NCBI RefSeq assembly: GCF_020193655.1
Contig: NZ_JADYVE010000019.1
Coordinates: 22,828-86,827, forward strand
Length of the DNA stretch: 64,000 nt
Source of the DNA: Ensifer sp. IC3342
Lineage (GTDB): Bacteria; Pseudomonadota; Alphaproteobacteria; Rhizobiales; Rhizobiaceae
Direction: 5' to 3'
Shown: one piece after another, positions 43,687-52,561 of the stretch
How the letters are laid out: each line of letters begins with the position of its first letter
How positions within the stretch are numbered: the first letter of the stretch is position 1
Notes under the pieces: generated by a model
The model's input: the letters and a program-made list of their open reading frames with translations, nothing else
Databases searched by the model: none
Told to the model about the DNA's origin: nothing
Translations under genes and position numbers: made by a program

Positions 43687-44112
43687 TCAGTAGTCGACGG
43701 CGTCCCCCACGATCGGGCAGGTCATGCAATGGCCGCCGCCGCGTCACGCCCCAGTTCGGCACCGGATATGGTGATCACTTCGATGCCCTGCTTTCGCAAC
43801 AGGGTGTTTGCATAGGTGTTCCGATCATAGGCGAAGACGACGACGGGCGAGGCGCACACGAGATTCGCACTGCTGTCCCATTGCGTTCTCTCGCGCATGT
43901 AGTCGCTGCCTCCCGTCTCGACCACGCGCAGCTCTTTGAGGCCGAGCGCATCGCGAACGGTTTCGACGAAGCTGCCTTCGTCCTTGCGCAGATCCACCGT
44001 TCCCGGTTTTGATCCGGGGCGGTAGGAGAAGGCGGAGATAGCGTTGACGATATCGGGATAGATCAGCACGCGGTCCCGGTCGGCAAAGGTGAAGATTGCC
44101 GACGGTGTGAGC
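43687..44112 (-). pseudogene. arcA: arginine deiminase (arcA) C-terminal remnant
   Basis: The leftward frame reads SAIFTFADRDRVLIYPDIVN, GSFVETVRDALGLKELRVVE and NLVCASPVVVFAYDRNTYAN, then GAELGR, the C-terminal third of arginine deiminase. One base missing near 43750 shifts the frame before the catalytic cysteine: with it restored the text would be GRGGGHCMTCPI. The N-terminal two thirds are cut by the IS30 remnant at 44113. Confidence 0.85.
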
Positions 44113-44778
44113 GCCGTCCGTGTCTGCACCGAGACGATCTACCGCTTCATTTATGGCAAGGAAGATGATGCGCTGGAACTCTATCGGCATCTGCCGGAAG
44201 GCCGTCGCAAGCGCCGCCCACGCCGCTCCCGCAAGCCCCGTGATGGCTTGATCCCGTTTGATTGCAGGATCAGCCAACATCCTGATTTTATTGCCGATCG
44301 TTCGCAGTTCGGGCACTGGGAAGGCGATCTGCTGATCTTTCGGCGCGACCTCGGTGAAGCCAACGTGACCTCGCTGGTGGAGCGCAAGAGCCGCTACACG
44401 GTGATGATCAAGAATGGCAGCCGCCACTCTCGACCGCTCATGGACAAGATCGTCGACGCCTTCTCACCGCTGCCCGCCTTTGCCCGGCAGAGCTTCACCT
44501 TCGACCGCGGTACCGAGTTTCGCGGTTTCAGGGCTTTGGAAGATGGGATCGGCGCCAGGAGCTGGTTCTGCGATCCAAATTCACCGTGGCAGAAAGGCGC
44601 AGTCGAGAACACCAACAAGCGCATCCGCCGCTTTGTGCCAAGCGATACGGACCTATCCGCCGTCAGCCAGCAGCAGCTGATCGCCCTTGCCCATCACATG
44701 AACTCGCTGCCGCGCAAGTGCCTGGGCTACCGCACGCCGGGCGAAGTCTTCATGGCACATTTGCGCGAAAGTAGCTGA
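44113..44778 (+). mobile_element. IS30-family transposase, 5'-truncated
   Basis: About 220 residues of the C-terminal part are intact: ETIYRFIYGKEDD, the first catalytic aspartate in GHWEGDLLIF, FTFDRGTEF with the second, and PNSPWQKGAVENTNKRIRRF with the glutamate. The N-terminal helix-turn-helix region is missing. The junction with arcA is at about 44112. The element cannot move by itself without its left end. Confidence 0.88.
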
Positions 44779-44819
44779 TGCCCTACCCTTCACACGGCAT
44801 TGTTGCACTTGGATTAGAT

Positions 44820-45150
44820 TCTCCACGGCAGTTTAGAGATGCGACATATGAGCCAGTTAGAGATGCGACAGTCGTCGCCTCTCGGGATGCTGGTCAAACG
44901 TCAACGTTTGGAAGGAAGACTGGCGACGTGAAGGGTGGCTGAGACCATGAGCGTTCGGAGTCGTCATGTCTTGTTTGATCGTCATGTCGCAGAAGGAATT
45001 GCATCGTCTTGAACTCATTCAGCAGCTTCGCGGCCGCAGCGTAAGCGTCGTCCAGGCGGCCGAACTGCTCGGCCTCAGCCGCAGTCAGGTGCACCGGCTG
45101 TTGCAGACCAATGACCAAGCCGGCGCCGGCTCTCCTGGCTTGGCTCGATT
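44820..45150 (+). mobile_element. IS left end with transposase N-terminal fragment (ISNCY-like)
   Basis: From 44984 the frame reads MSQKELHRLELIQQLRGRSV, VVQAAELLGLSRSQVHRLLQ, a helix-turn-helix start of ISNCY/IS1202-type transposases, and stops soon after. Upstream, TTAGAGATGCGACA occurs twice in 45 bases (about 44833 and 44859), as expected for an IS end. The catalytic part is absent. Confidence 0.6.
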
Positions 45151-45363
45151 GTGACCGGGAACGGTCTCGGCTGCGTCGCATTCGAGAAGATAGTCCCCTA
45201 AAAGGTCCATGGCCTCCCGGCCGGTGAGGACGCCTTTGCGCTGCAAGGTCACGACCAGGTCGGCCACGGGATCGGCCGGAACCTCGGAGTCATACAGGCG
45301 GGCGACCGGATCGGCCCAATCGTCAACCGGAAGCCGCTCGGCAACAATGGTCGAATTGGTCAT
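45150..45363 (-). pseudogene. small gene downstream of traA, 3'-truncated
   Basis: The leftward product begins MTNSTIVAERLPVDDWADPV and continues RKGVLTGREAMDLLGDYLLE, after which it runs into the IS fragment. It starts 9 bases after the traA stop. Small proteins of this kind accompany Ti-type traA genes; no function is known. Confidence 0.6.
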
Positions 45364-45371
45364 GGTCCCTC

Positions 45372-46325
45372 CTATCGGCTCAACCCAAGCCCTTGCGAGC
45401 GGGAAAGCTCCTGTTTCAGCGTATGGTCACGGCTCAGCTCGGCCATGCGGGTGCGTTCCACCATGCGGGCAACGGCCCTGATCTGATCGGCCCGCTTCGC
45501 CAGCTCCGGACGCTGCTCCAGCTCCTTGGCGAAGTCGCGGGGATCGGAATGACCGAACCGGCGCTCGAGCGCCTTGGCAACCTGTCTGGCCTCCTCGAGC
45601 GCCGCCTTACCCTCCGGTGTCGATCGCAGTTCGTCAATCAGTTGATCGCGCTTGTTGATCGACATCTTGTCCACCCGGTCGAGGACTTCGGCGCTGCGCC
45701 GGGTGAGGCCGGGAACCTCGACCACGTCGCGCTTGTCGCGCTGCCATTGTTCGGATTTCCGTTCCTCGCCAAGACGGCGCTCCCAGGTCGAAGCCGAAGC
45801 TTCCAAATGAGAGGCTACCGAACGGGCGTAGCGTAGCGCCGCCTTGCGCTCCTTGTTGTCACCGAGCAGACCGGATTTTCCGCGCAAGTCCCCGAACCGC
45901 TCCGGCTGCTCGGCCATGGCCTTCGCCATCACCTTGCCGTCGCCGCCCTGGTCGATGATCGCGCTGCGCAGCCGGCCCGTCACCTCGGTCGGATCGCGGA
46001 AAACATGCCGCGAGACCGATTCCACGGCTTCCCAATACTGGTTGAACGTCGGCATGGCTTTTTCGCGGGCAACGTCCTCGATGCTCCGGTCATGGCGGGT
46101 GATCGCCGGCACCAGCGGCTCAGGCTTCTCGGCCTGCTGCTGCCGATCCGCGACAGTATCCTGTGTTGGATCCTTGGCGCTGACAGGACCGGCCTGGATG
46201 CGAGCGCGTTCCTCGTCAACGCTCTGCTCTGCAACAAGCCGGTCCCGGTCCTGTCTTGGGAGGGGCTGCCTCTCCTGACCGATCTTCCTGTGATCAAGGC
46301 CGATCCGCTCGCAATCAAATTCTTG
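45372..46325 (-). pseudogene. traA: Ti-type conjugative relaxase TraA, C-terminal remnant
   Basis: The open frame runs from about 46325 (ERIGLDHRKIGQERQ) to the stop at 45372 with no start codon until 46112. It contains the C-terminal BID-like region of rhizobial TraA (YWEAVESVSRHVFRDPTEVT, RSAEVLDRVDKMSINKRDQL, ELSRSQGLGLSR). The relaxase and helicase domains, roughly 800 or more residues, are gone. It records a former conjugative plasmid segment. Confidence 0.8.
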
Positions 46326-46395
46326 AATCGGTCAGCGGTGATTGATTCATAAATGTCATTGGACGGCGAAAGCTCGACCGGCGAAGCTAGCAGGC

Positions 46396-46653
46396 ATGAC
46401 CCAGCACTGGTTCCGCTTGTATGTTCAGCGAGTTGACGCGACGAAGAACATGGCGCGCTTTTACGCGATGTCGATCGAACCGGATCTCTTCGGCGGCGCT
46501 TCGCTCGTCCGCCGTTGGGGCCGGATCGGCACTCGCGGCAAAGAGCGCGTTGATCTGTTCAAGGATGAGCGTCAAGCGATCGGGCACTTCCTTTTCTGGC
46601 TTGCCAGAAGCGAGCGCGCGGTTACATCCTCCCACCGGGCTCTTGATCTCTGA
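46396..46653 (+). CDS. WGR-domain protein
   Basis: The 85-residue protein is a single WGR domain: WFRLYVQRVDATKNMARFYA, SLVRRWGRIGTRGKERVDLF, ending in LARSERAV. WGR domains bind nucleic acid or regulate DNA-repair enzymes such as PARP; stand-alone ones are frequent in rhizobia. The start at 46396 gives a domain of normal length. A decayed duplicate of its 3' end lies inside the SRAP scar at 17150. Confidence 0.85.
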   Translation: MTQHWFRLYVQRVDATKNMARFYAMSIEPDLFGGASLVRRWGRIGTRGKERVDLFKDERQAIGHFLFWLARSERAVTSSHRALDL

Positions 46654-46905
46654 AGTTCAATGCTTCCCCTCGCTGCGCCGTGAAAGGACGACGTGAAATT
46701 GAGAGAATCCGAATAGGCAATCACGACAGAAAACTGGAGAGACTCCGTGGCCCCAATTCCGCACGGACGTCAGAAGTGAAGAACAAAGGGCATCAAAAAC
46801 TGTCGATAATTAGCGCCCTTTCTCTCACGCCGCCTTCCTTCCGACCGACATACCTGCTCATTACATGGATCGATTACAATTGGTGACATGCTGCGGAGAA
46901 GATCA

Positions 46906-47382
46906 TTGACGGAATCGCGCTCAGAGATAAAGGAACGGAAACTTGAGCTCACCAGCCGCATCGTGTCCGCCTATTTGAGCCGCAATGTCATTCCCGCCGG
47001 CGAACTCCCCCATCTTATCCAGCAAACCTATGCCTCGCTGGATGGGAGGTCTCGATCGGCGGAAGCCGAGCCTTCCGCCGAGGAGCAACGCCCTGCGGTC
47101 CCGATTAAGAAATCCGTGACGGACGATTTCATCATCTGCCTCGAGGACGGCAAGAAATTTAAATCGCTCAGGCGACACCTGACGGCGAAGTACGGTCTGA
47201 CGCCCCAGCAGTATCGCGAAAAGTGGAAGCTCCCAGCCGACTACCCGATGACGGCTCCGAACTATGCGCGACAGCGCTCGGAGCTCGCACGCGCGACAGG
47301 GCTGGGGAAGAGAGCGGCGACCTCAGCGCTGGCTCCGGAGGCAGCACCTCCTGCTCGCAAGAAAATCGGTCTGAAGTTTTGA
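46906..47382 (+). CDS. MucR/Ros-family transcriptional regulator
   Basis: The ~158-residue protein has the family layout: an N-terminal helical part (LELTSRIVSAYLSRNVIPAG, LPHLIQQTYASL) and the Ros/MucR core FIICLEDGKKFKSLRRHLTA, YGLTPQQYREKWKLPADYPM. Of the four zinc ligands of Ros, the second cysteine is aspartate and the last histidine is not visible, as in the zinc-less Ml-type members. MucR proteins silence or activate exopolysaccharide and motility genes. TTG 46906 with GGAGAAGA upstream gives the usual MTESRSE start; ATG 46888 in the same frame is the alternative. Confidence 0.88.
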   Translation: MTESRSEIKERKLELTSRIVSAYLSRNVIPAGELPHLIQQTYASLDGRSRSAEAEPSAEEQRPAVPIKKSVTDDFIICLEDGKKFKSLRRHLTAKYGLTPQQYREKWKLPADYPMTAPNYARQRSELARATGLGKRAATSALAPEAAPPARKKIGLKF

Positions 47383-47454
47383 CCCTCCGCGATAACGTTA
47401 GCGCTCTCTTGTGGAACCAGCCATCTCTTGAGTGCCTCAGGAAGTCTATTGCGG

Positions 47455-47880
47455 CATCAGTCCGGCCGATCGAAGTGCATCCTCGATGACTTTCCGGATT
47501 TCACCCCTCTGCCGGTAATGAATGACCCGCGGCCGCAGAGTGTCGGAAGACGGATTTTGCAACGAATTCCTCCCGTCTGCCTCTCGAAAGTTCCCGCGTC
47601 AGTCCCCATGAGTGGGCGATACGTACGGTCGATGAGATGCCAACGTCGAGCATGTTGCGCCGCTTTTTCCATAGCCACTCGCCACGTCGAGTGGCAGCCC
47701 ATGTCCCATCCCGTCGATGCTGTAGAAATTCACGAGCTCCCGCCCGTTATTGTCCTTCCAGACCTTCCGCGTCTGCCGTTTCGGGTGACCGTCGGCTGTG
47801 GGCTCAGGTCGTGCACGCCGCGCCACTGTTCGACGATTGCCCGCGCGTTCACTCGGACACGAAAAGAGCCCACGGAGCAG
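47455..47880 (-). pseudogene. PHB depolymerase-type esterase C-terminal remnant
   Basis: Three leftward frames give consecutive pieces of one protein: ARAIVEQWRGVHDLSPQPT, then VWKDNNGRELVNFYSIDGMG, HGLPLDVASGYG, then MLDVGISSTVRIAHSWGLTR. These fit the end of poly-3-hydroxybutyrate depolymerase-like esterases, including the GMGHGLP histidine. At least two frameshifts and loss of the nucleophile half make it non-functional. Confidence 0.7.
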
Positions 47881-47946
47881 CGGCAATGGGCTTCCGCGTG
47901 CAGGTATCCAGTCGGCCTTGCCAAGCATCACGCACCCGAAACCGGC

Positions 47947-48168
47947 TCAGCGAACCGGGGGCACTGGCGTGATCGGCCGATCCTGCTCGTCTGGATCAAG
48001 TGGTGGAATAGTTTCGGGCTCCGGAGCTGGTTCCTTGCCGAGTCCGTCATCGGGATGCGGCTCACGACCGGGCGCTGGTAGAGGCGGTTCGCCTTCGCGT
48101 TGCGGCTCCTGCTGCGTCATCCAAACCGGGGCCAGTTCAGCCGCCAAGCTTCTTATGAATTCCTTCAT
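47947..48168 (-). CDS. 73-residue proline-rich protein
   Basis: The leftward product starts MKEFIRSLAAELAPVWMTQQ and continues as a Pro/Glu/Asp-rich tail (PAPEPETIPPLDPDEQDRPI). AAGGAAG lies 7 bases before the ATG. It is a plausible small gene with an N-terminal helix and disordered tail. No family is recognised. Confidence 0.45.
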   Translation of the reverse strand: MKEFIRSLAAELAPVWMTQQEPQREGEPPLPAPGREPHPDDGLGKEPAPEPETIPPLDPDEQDRPITPVPPVR

Positions 48169-48406
48169 CGATCGCTTCCTTTCTGTTCAACAGAGGTAAG
48201 CCGCTAGGCAGCCATGTGTTCCAGTGCGCGACCGCCACCTTGTCCCATTGCGTGCCGTGTTCAGCGCCAAGCTAATCGGAACCTAGGGGTGGAACCAACT
48301 GGTGGGGGCGCTCTCAGCGCACGTCGCAGCCCTGCTCGTGCAGGATTCGATTGCCCGCGCTATTGGTGTTAGAATCTCAGTCAACCCGGCGGAGCCGTGT
48401 CCGGAC

Positions 48407-49789
48407 ATGACCAGAGTAACCGCCCTCCCGGATCAGATGGATTTCGACGTAGCCGCGGACGAAACCGTACTGGAGGCCGCTGTGAGATCGGGCGTGCCGT
48501 TTGCACATGCGTGCGGCGGACGGGCTAAATGCTCGACCTGCCGCGTGTGGATCCTCGCTGGCCTCGAGGCCTGCCCAGATCGGAATTCTGCTGAGGCTGC
48601 CATGGCGGACCGCTTGAGATTGACCAACGAGGTTCGGCTGGCTTGCCAGCTTAAACCGGGAGGCGACCTTCGCGTCCGGCGTCTGGTGTTGGATGAAACC
48701 GACATGATGATCACGAGCCAGCTTGGCGCCTCTGCCGCGACACGGTCCGGGGAAGCCAAGCACGTTGCGGTGTTCTTCAGCGACATCGCCGATTTCACGG
48801 CGCTGTCGGAGACGCTTTCTCCGTATGACGTGATGTATCTGCTCAATCGCTACTTCGCGCAGGTCGGCGACATCATCGAGCAGAACGGCGGTTTCATCGA
48901 CAATTTCATCGGTGACGGGCTAATGGCCGTATTCGGAATGAACGACCAGCCCGACGCCCCGCTGCGCGCCATCAACGCGGCACTCCAGACCCTTGGCACG
49001 GTCGATCGGCTAAAGCCCTTCTTCGCCTCCATGTATGGCATCGATTTCGATATTCGCATCGGCCTGAACTACGGCGAGGCCGTCATCGGCACTTTGGGTT
49101 TTGCGGGACACGGACGTCTGACTGCCGTCGGTGACGTGGTCAACGTGGCAAGTCGGATCGAGGCTGCCAACAAGGAGGCCGGTACGCGTCTGCTGATCTC
49201 CGAGTCGCTGCGCGCCGAGATCGCCGACAAGGTGGAAATCGCCGATTTCCTTAGAGTGCGCCTACGCGGTACCGGGGAGCGTACGAGTCTGTTCGAAGTC
49301 GTCGGACTGAAGCCTGAAATCGACGCGGAACTTAACGCCAAACCTCCCCGCGAAACGGTCCGGCACGGCGGCAGAAGGTGGGTTCGCGCTTTTGCGGAAG
49401 ACGAACTTCAACCGCACGAACGACGGATTCTCGACTTCGAAGACTACGACGTTGTCGTCGTGCGCGGAGCGGACGGTTATTGCGCCTTCAACAACGCCTG
49501 CCCGCATCTTCATCTGCCGCTCTACGAACGCCGCAGTCCAGCCCAGTGTGACGGGCTGCAACTCCCACACACCGAAAGCACTATCACCAGCGATCTTGGC
49601 CTGGTCTGCCGATGGCATCAGAGCTGTTTTGACCTGCTCACTGGTGAAATCAGGCAATGGGCGCAGTTGCAGCAGGATGGCACTGCGCCTGGCTATGAAT
49701 ACGCGGGTGACATTTCGAAAAACCGCGCCAAGCTAGCCATTTACCCTTGCCGACAACAGGACGGATTCGTCTGGATCGGCCTCGACTAA
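48407..49789 (+). CDS. redox-type nucleotidyl cyclase: ferredoxin - cyclase - Rieske
   Basis: Residue numbers count from the ATG at 48407 (460 residues; a GTG at 48302 is possible). The first ~95 residues are a plant/adrenodoxin-type ferredoxin with ligands in HACGGRAKCSTCRVWI and a later LACQL. Then a class III cyclase domain (about 115-290) has the metal aspartates in FFSDIADFTAL and FIGDGLMAVFG and the GDVVNVASRIEAA Asn/Arg motif; the residue where adenylate cyclases carry lysine is asparagine (IDNFIGDG). The last ~130 residues form a Rieske domain: NACPHLHLPLYE (C-x-H) and LVCRWHQSCFDLLTGE (C-x2-H). No membrane segment. It should hold two different [2Fe-2S] clusters and could link redox state or oxygen to cyclic-nucleotide synthesis. 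Confidence 0.9.
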   Translation: MTRVTALPDQMDFDVAADETVLEAAVRSGVPFAHACGGRAKCSTCRVWILAGLEACPDRNSAEAAMADRLRLTNEVRLACQLKPGGDLRVRRLVLDETDMMITSQLGASAATRSGEAKHVAVFFSDIADFTALSETLSPYDVMYLLNRYFAQVGDIIEQNGGFIDNFIGDGLMAVFGMNDQPDAPLRAINAALQTLGTVDRLKPFFASMYGIDFDIRIGLNYGEAVIGTLGFAGHGRLTAVGDVVNVASRIEAANKEAGTRLLISESLRAEIADKVEIADFLRVRLRGTGERTSLFEVVGLKPEIDAELNAKPPRETVRHGGRRWVRAFAEDELQPHERRILDFEDYDVVVVRGADGYCAFNNACPHLHLPLYERRSPAQCDGLQLPHTESTITSDLGLVCRWHQSCFDLLTGEIRQWAQLQQDGTAPGYEYAGDISKNRAKLAIYPCRQQDGFVWIGLD

Positions 49790-50052
49790 GTTTCGGAACC
49801 TTTTAGCGGCCCTCCGTCGATGCCGATCCATACGCGGCGACTTACCGGAGGCTAATGGAAACGTTGTCGGCCGTTGAAGATCTCGTTCGCGGTCTCGCTT
49901 CTGCTCATCGCCAAGGTCGAGGTCAGCTTCAGTGCGATCTCAACGCCAAGGCCGACAAGAGGACGTCCTGGGCGCATCGGCCGCGAAGCCGCTCGAGGCC
50001 TGATATCCGGCGATCGGCGCACTGGCAACCGACGATATCATCTCGGTCGCTA

Positions 50053-50721
50053 TCAAACCTCCGCCGATGAAGGTGGTGCCGACACATGGGATTCGAGCAC
50101 CTGGCTTGCGGCCATCATATGCGCCGGCCGTCGGCGAAATCGATAAACGGCCGCTGGCGGAACATTCGCCCACGCGCCACCAATCCGTGTCGCCTTAAGC
50201 CCAAGCCGATCCAAGAGCGCCCTCGGCACCGGGCATCTTGGGCCATAGGTGAACTGGTAGAACGCGCCGTCGGGCCGAACGTGACCGAACGCGCCTTCCA
50301 GAATTCTGATGACCTCGCGTGGCGACATCGAAAGGAGCGGCAAGCCGCTAATGACCGCTCCGGCGCTGCGCTGGCCGAACAGCTCGATATGGCGGAGCTG
50401 AGTCGCATTCATGCGAAGCGTATGAGCCTGGGGAAAGCGGAGTTGGAGAAGTTGGGCGAAATCGAAGCTGGACTCGACGAGCACAAGTTGGCCCTCGGGA
50501 ATACCGCGGGCGATGAGCGCGCGGGTAAATACCCCGGTCCCGGCGCCAAGCTCGATGACCGGCCCCGTCGCGGCTGAGATTTCCCTGGTCATCGCGTTCG
50601 CCAGGGCCATCCCTGAGGGTATGACCGCGGCGACGCGAAGCGGATCAGATAGCCAGGCGCGGAAGAACCTGACGAGATCGCTCAGGGGATCGGCATCCGG
50701 CTTTTGGGCCTCACTGGTCAC
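50053..50721 (-). CDS. class I SAM methyltransferase, PmtA-like
   Basis: The 222-residue protein has FFRAWLSDPLRVAAVIPSGM, motif I PVIELGAGTGVFTRALI, LVLVESSFDFAQLL and GLPLLSMSPREVIRILE. This pattern matches rhizobial phospholipid N-methyltransferases (PmtA), which methylate phosphatidylethanolamine on the way to phosphatidylcholine. The typical acidic post-I residue is present (VES). It overlaps the DedA gene by 11 bases, so translation is coupled, which fits a membrane-lipid role. The ~50 C-terminal residues are unusual and it may act on another substrate. Confidence 0.75.
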   Translation of the reverse strand: MTSEAQKPDADPLSDLVRFFRAWLSDPLRVAAVIPSGMALANAMTREISAATGPVIELGAGTGVFTRALIARGIPEGQLVLVESSFDFAQLLQLRFPQAHTLRMNATQLRHIELFGQRSAGAVISGLPLLSMSPREVIRILEGAFGHVRPDGAFYQFTYGPRCPVPRALLDRLGLKATRIGGAWANVPPAAVYRFRRRPAHMMAASQVLESHVSAPPSSAEV

Positions 50722-51361
50722 CAGCTGATATCCTCTCGATTGCTGCCCGTCCGGCGCGCCGCCAGCGGGTCCAGATCACGAGTGCGACACCCTCTGAAAT
50801 CACCAGGAGCACTAACACACTCAGTGCCAGAGCAGAGGCATTGGCGGCGTCGAGCACGGTGGAGGTTGCATATCCCAATCCGATGAACGTACTGTTCCAG
50901 AGTGCGACCCCGCAGGCGGAAGCCATCACGAAACCGGTTGCCTTCACACGCAGGAGCCCGGCCAGCCCGGGTGCAAGCAGCCTGATGGTCGGGACGAGTT
51001 GTGCGGCGAACGCAACCGCTGCCTGTTTGTCGTGCAGACTCGCCGTCCAGCGCTCGACGCGCGCAGCCGATATCCCGAAGAGACGGCCGGTCCGGTAGAG
51101 AAGCGCACGTAATCGCGCTTCTCCAAGTGCCTTCGCCAGCAAATAACAGACGACACAGCCCAGAAGGCTGCCGGTGATCGAGGTGAAAAGAGCAACGGGG
51201 AGTGACCACGCGCCCTCTGCGGTGGCGACACCCACGGCGACAAGAAAGCCGTACGATGGCAGCACGGGTACGAAACGTTCAGCGAGGGCGATGCCGAACA
51301 GCCCCGCTACCCCGCAGGCGGCTATCCAGGCCATGACTTCGCCGATCGGATCGATATCCAT
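50711..51361 (-). CDS. DedA-family membrane protein
   Basis: The 216-residue protein has the DedA/VTT layout: an amphipathic re-entrant segment near AERFVPVLPSYGFLVAVGVA, then GSLLGCVVCYLLAKALGEAR, an AAQLVPTIRLLAPGLAGLLR motif carrying the conserved arginine, and two C-terminal helices. DedA proteins are lipid scramblases or carriers (for example of undecaprenyl phosphate). The start MDIDPIGEV at 51361 is preferred because the longer frame overlaps the SMP-30 gene. Middle gene of a three-gene leftward operon. Confidence 0.85.
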   Translation of the reverse strand: MDIDPIGEVMAWIAACGVAGLFGIALAERFVPVLPSYGFLVAVGVATAEGAWSLPVALFTSITGSLLGCVVCYLLAKALGEARLRALLYRTGRLFGISAARVERWTASLHDKQAAVAFAAQLVPTIRLLAPGLAGLLRVKATGFVMASACGVALWNSTFIGLGYATSTVLDAANASALALSVLVLLVISEGVALVIWTRWRRAGRAAIERISAGDQ

Positions 51362-51375
51362 CAGGGCCCTCGCGG

Positions 51376-52398
51376 TCAGTCTGCTGAGGCTTGGGTAAGC
51401 GGGGGCTCGATCGGCAGCCTGATCCTCGACACCGCCGATCCAAAAAGCGTTCCGCTGAAGAGCTCGCCCCTCCATAGGACGGCATTGGCCGGCGCGGCCG
51501 CTTCGCCCTTCCCGCCGTGAAATTCTTGCAGAACCTCGCCCGTCTGGTCGTCGATGACCGCGACGAAGCCGTTCGGAGCATTGAGGGTGAAGAAGGAATT
51601 CGGCAGCCGCGACATGAAGTGCCGCATGAACCAGCTTGGCAGGACGCCTTCATCGAGCACGGGGGTGCGGTGATAGGCGGCAAGCAGCATCCTGCCGTCG
51701 CCGAGCCCGCTCGACCGCCCGTCCCGGCTGATGGCGATGCCGTTGGGGAAATAAAGTCCCTCCGCGAGCACGGAAGCGGCCCCGCTGCGGGTATCGAAGC
51801 GGATTACTCTGCCGAATGGACGCCCCTCCAACAGGTCGGGCACGCCGTAGGTGCCTTGAACGCCGATGGTGGAGAAGTTGTAGCGGCTGCTCGAGTCCGA
51901 GAAAAAAATGACTCCGTCCGTATCGATGGCGAGATCGTTGGCAAACAGGATCGGCGTGCCATCAACCTCGGTCAGCAGCCTTCTTACCTGGCCGTCAGGC
52001 GAAACCGCCTGCAGCCCGATTCCGTGATTGGCCACGTAGAGAACATCATCGGCTCCAACGACGAGACCCAGCGGGCGTCCTCCGACGCTGGCAAACCGTT
52101 CGAACCGCGGCGTCTCGGCATTGAGGTCCGCGCGCCAGATAGCCCCGTCGACGGTACCGGCCAAGATGTGGCCCCGGCTGTCGATGGCGACGTCTTCCGG
52201 TCCGGACAAAGTCTCGTCTCCGACCGGGCGCGCTTCGCGCAATGCGGTGTTGCGTGTGTTTTGCGTATACGGGCCCGGTGTCCATCTCGCCGGTGTGAAA
52301 TCAGACGACTGGACCACTATGGCGAACGCCAGGACGAGAAGAACGACAAGTACCGCTGTCGCGATAGCAAAGCGTCGAAGAATGACCTGCAGATTCAT
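51376..52398 (-). CDS. membrane-anchored SMP-30/strictosidine-synthase-like propeller protein
   Basis: The 340-residue protein has an N-terminal membrane anchor (FAIATAVLVVLLVLAFAIVV) and a six-bladed propeller of the SMP-30/gluconolactonase type: GPEDVAIDSRGHILAGTVDG, NDLAIDTDGVIFFSDSSSRY, LYFPNGIAISRDG. After this last motif the expected blade (VAETGRYRI-type and PDNL-type motifs) is missing and the text runs RSSGLGDGRMLLAAYHRTPV. An internal loss of about 40-50 residues is likely. It may still fold, but activity is uncertain. First gene of the operon with DedA and the methyltransferase. Confidence 0.75.
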   Translation of the reverse strand: MNLQVILRRFAIATAVLVVLLVLAFAIVVQSSDFTPARWTPGPYTQNTRNTALREARPVGDETLSGPEDVAIDSRGHILAGTVDGAIWRADLNAETPRFERFASVGGRPLGLVVGADDVLYVANHGIGLQAVSPDGQVRRLLTEVDGTPILFANDLAIDTDGVIFFSDSSSRYNFSTIGVQGTYGVPDLLEGRPFGRVIRFDTRSGAASVLAEGLYFPNGIAISRDGRSSGLGDGRMLLAAYHRTPVLDEGVLPSWFMRHFMSRLPNSFFTLNAPNGFVAVIDDQTGEVLQEFHGGKGEAAAPANAVLWRGELFSGTLFGSAVSRIRLPIEPPLTQASAD

Positions 52399-52561
52399 GT
52401 CGAACGGACCCGGTTTGCACGACTGTGCTGAAGATGTATGTCGTTTAACAGGAATTGATAATTAAGCTTAAATTGCACAGGTTGATCACGCACACTTAAC
52501 AATTCCGGCGGTCAAGGAATTGGTGGGACAACCGGCGAGCCGTGAGAGAGAAGGAGGGGTG

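Noticed and set aside
44833..44872. Direct repeat TTAGAGATGCGACA as a regulatory iteron
   Set aside because: Best explained as the end of an insertion sequence next to a transposase fragment.
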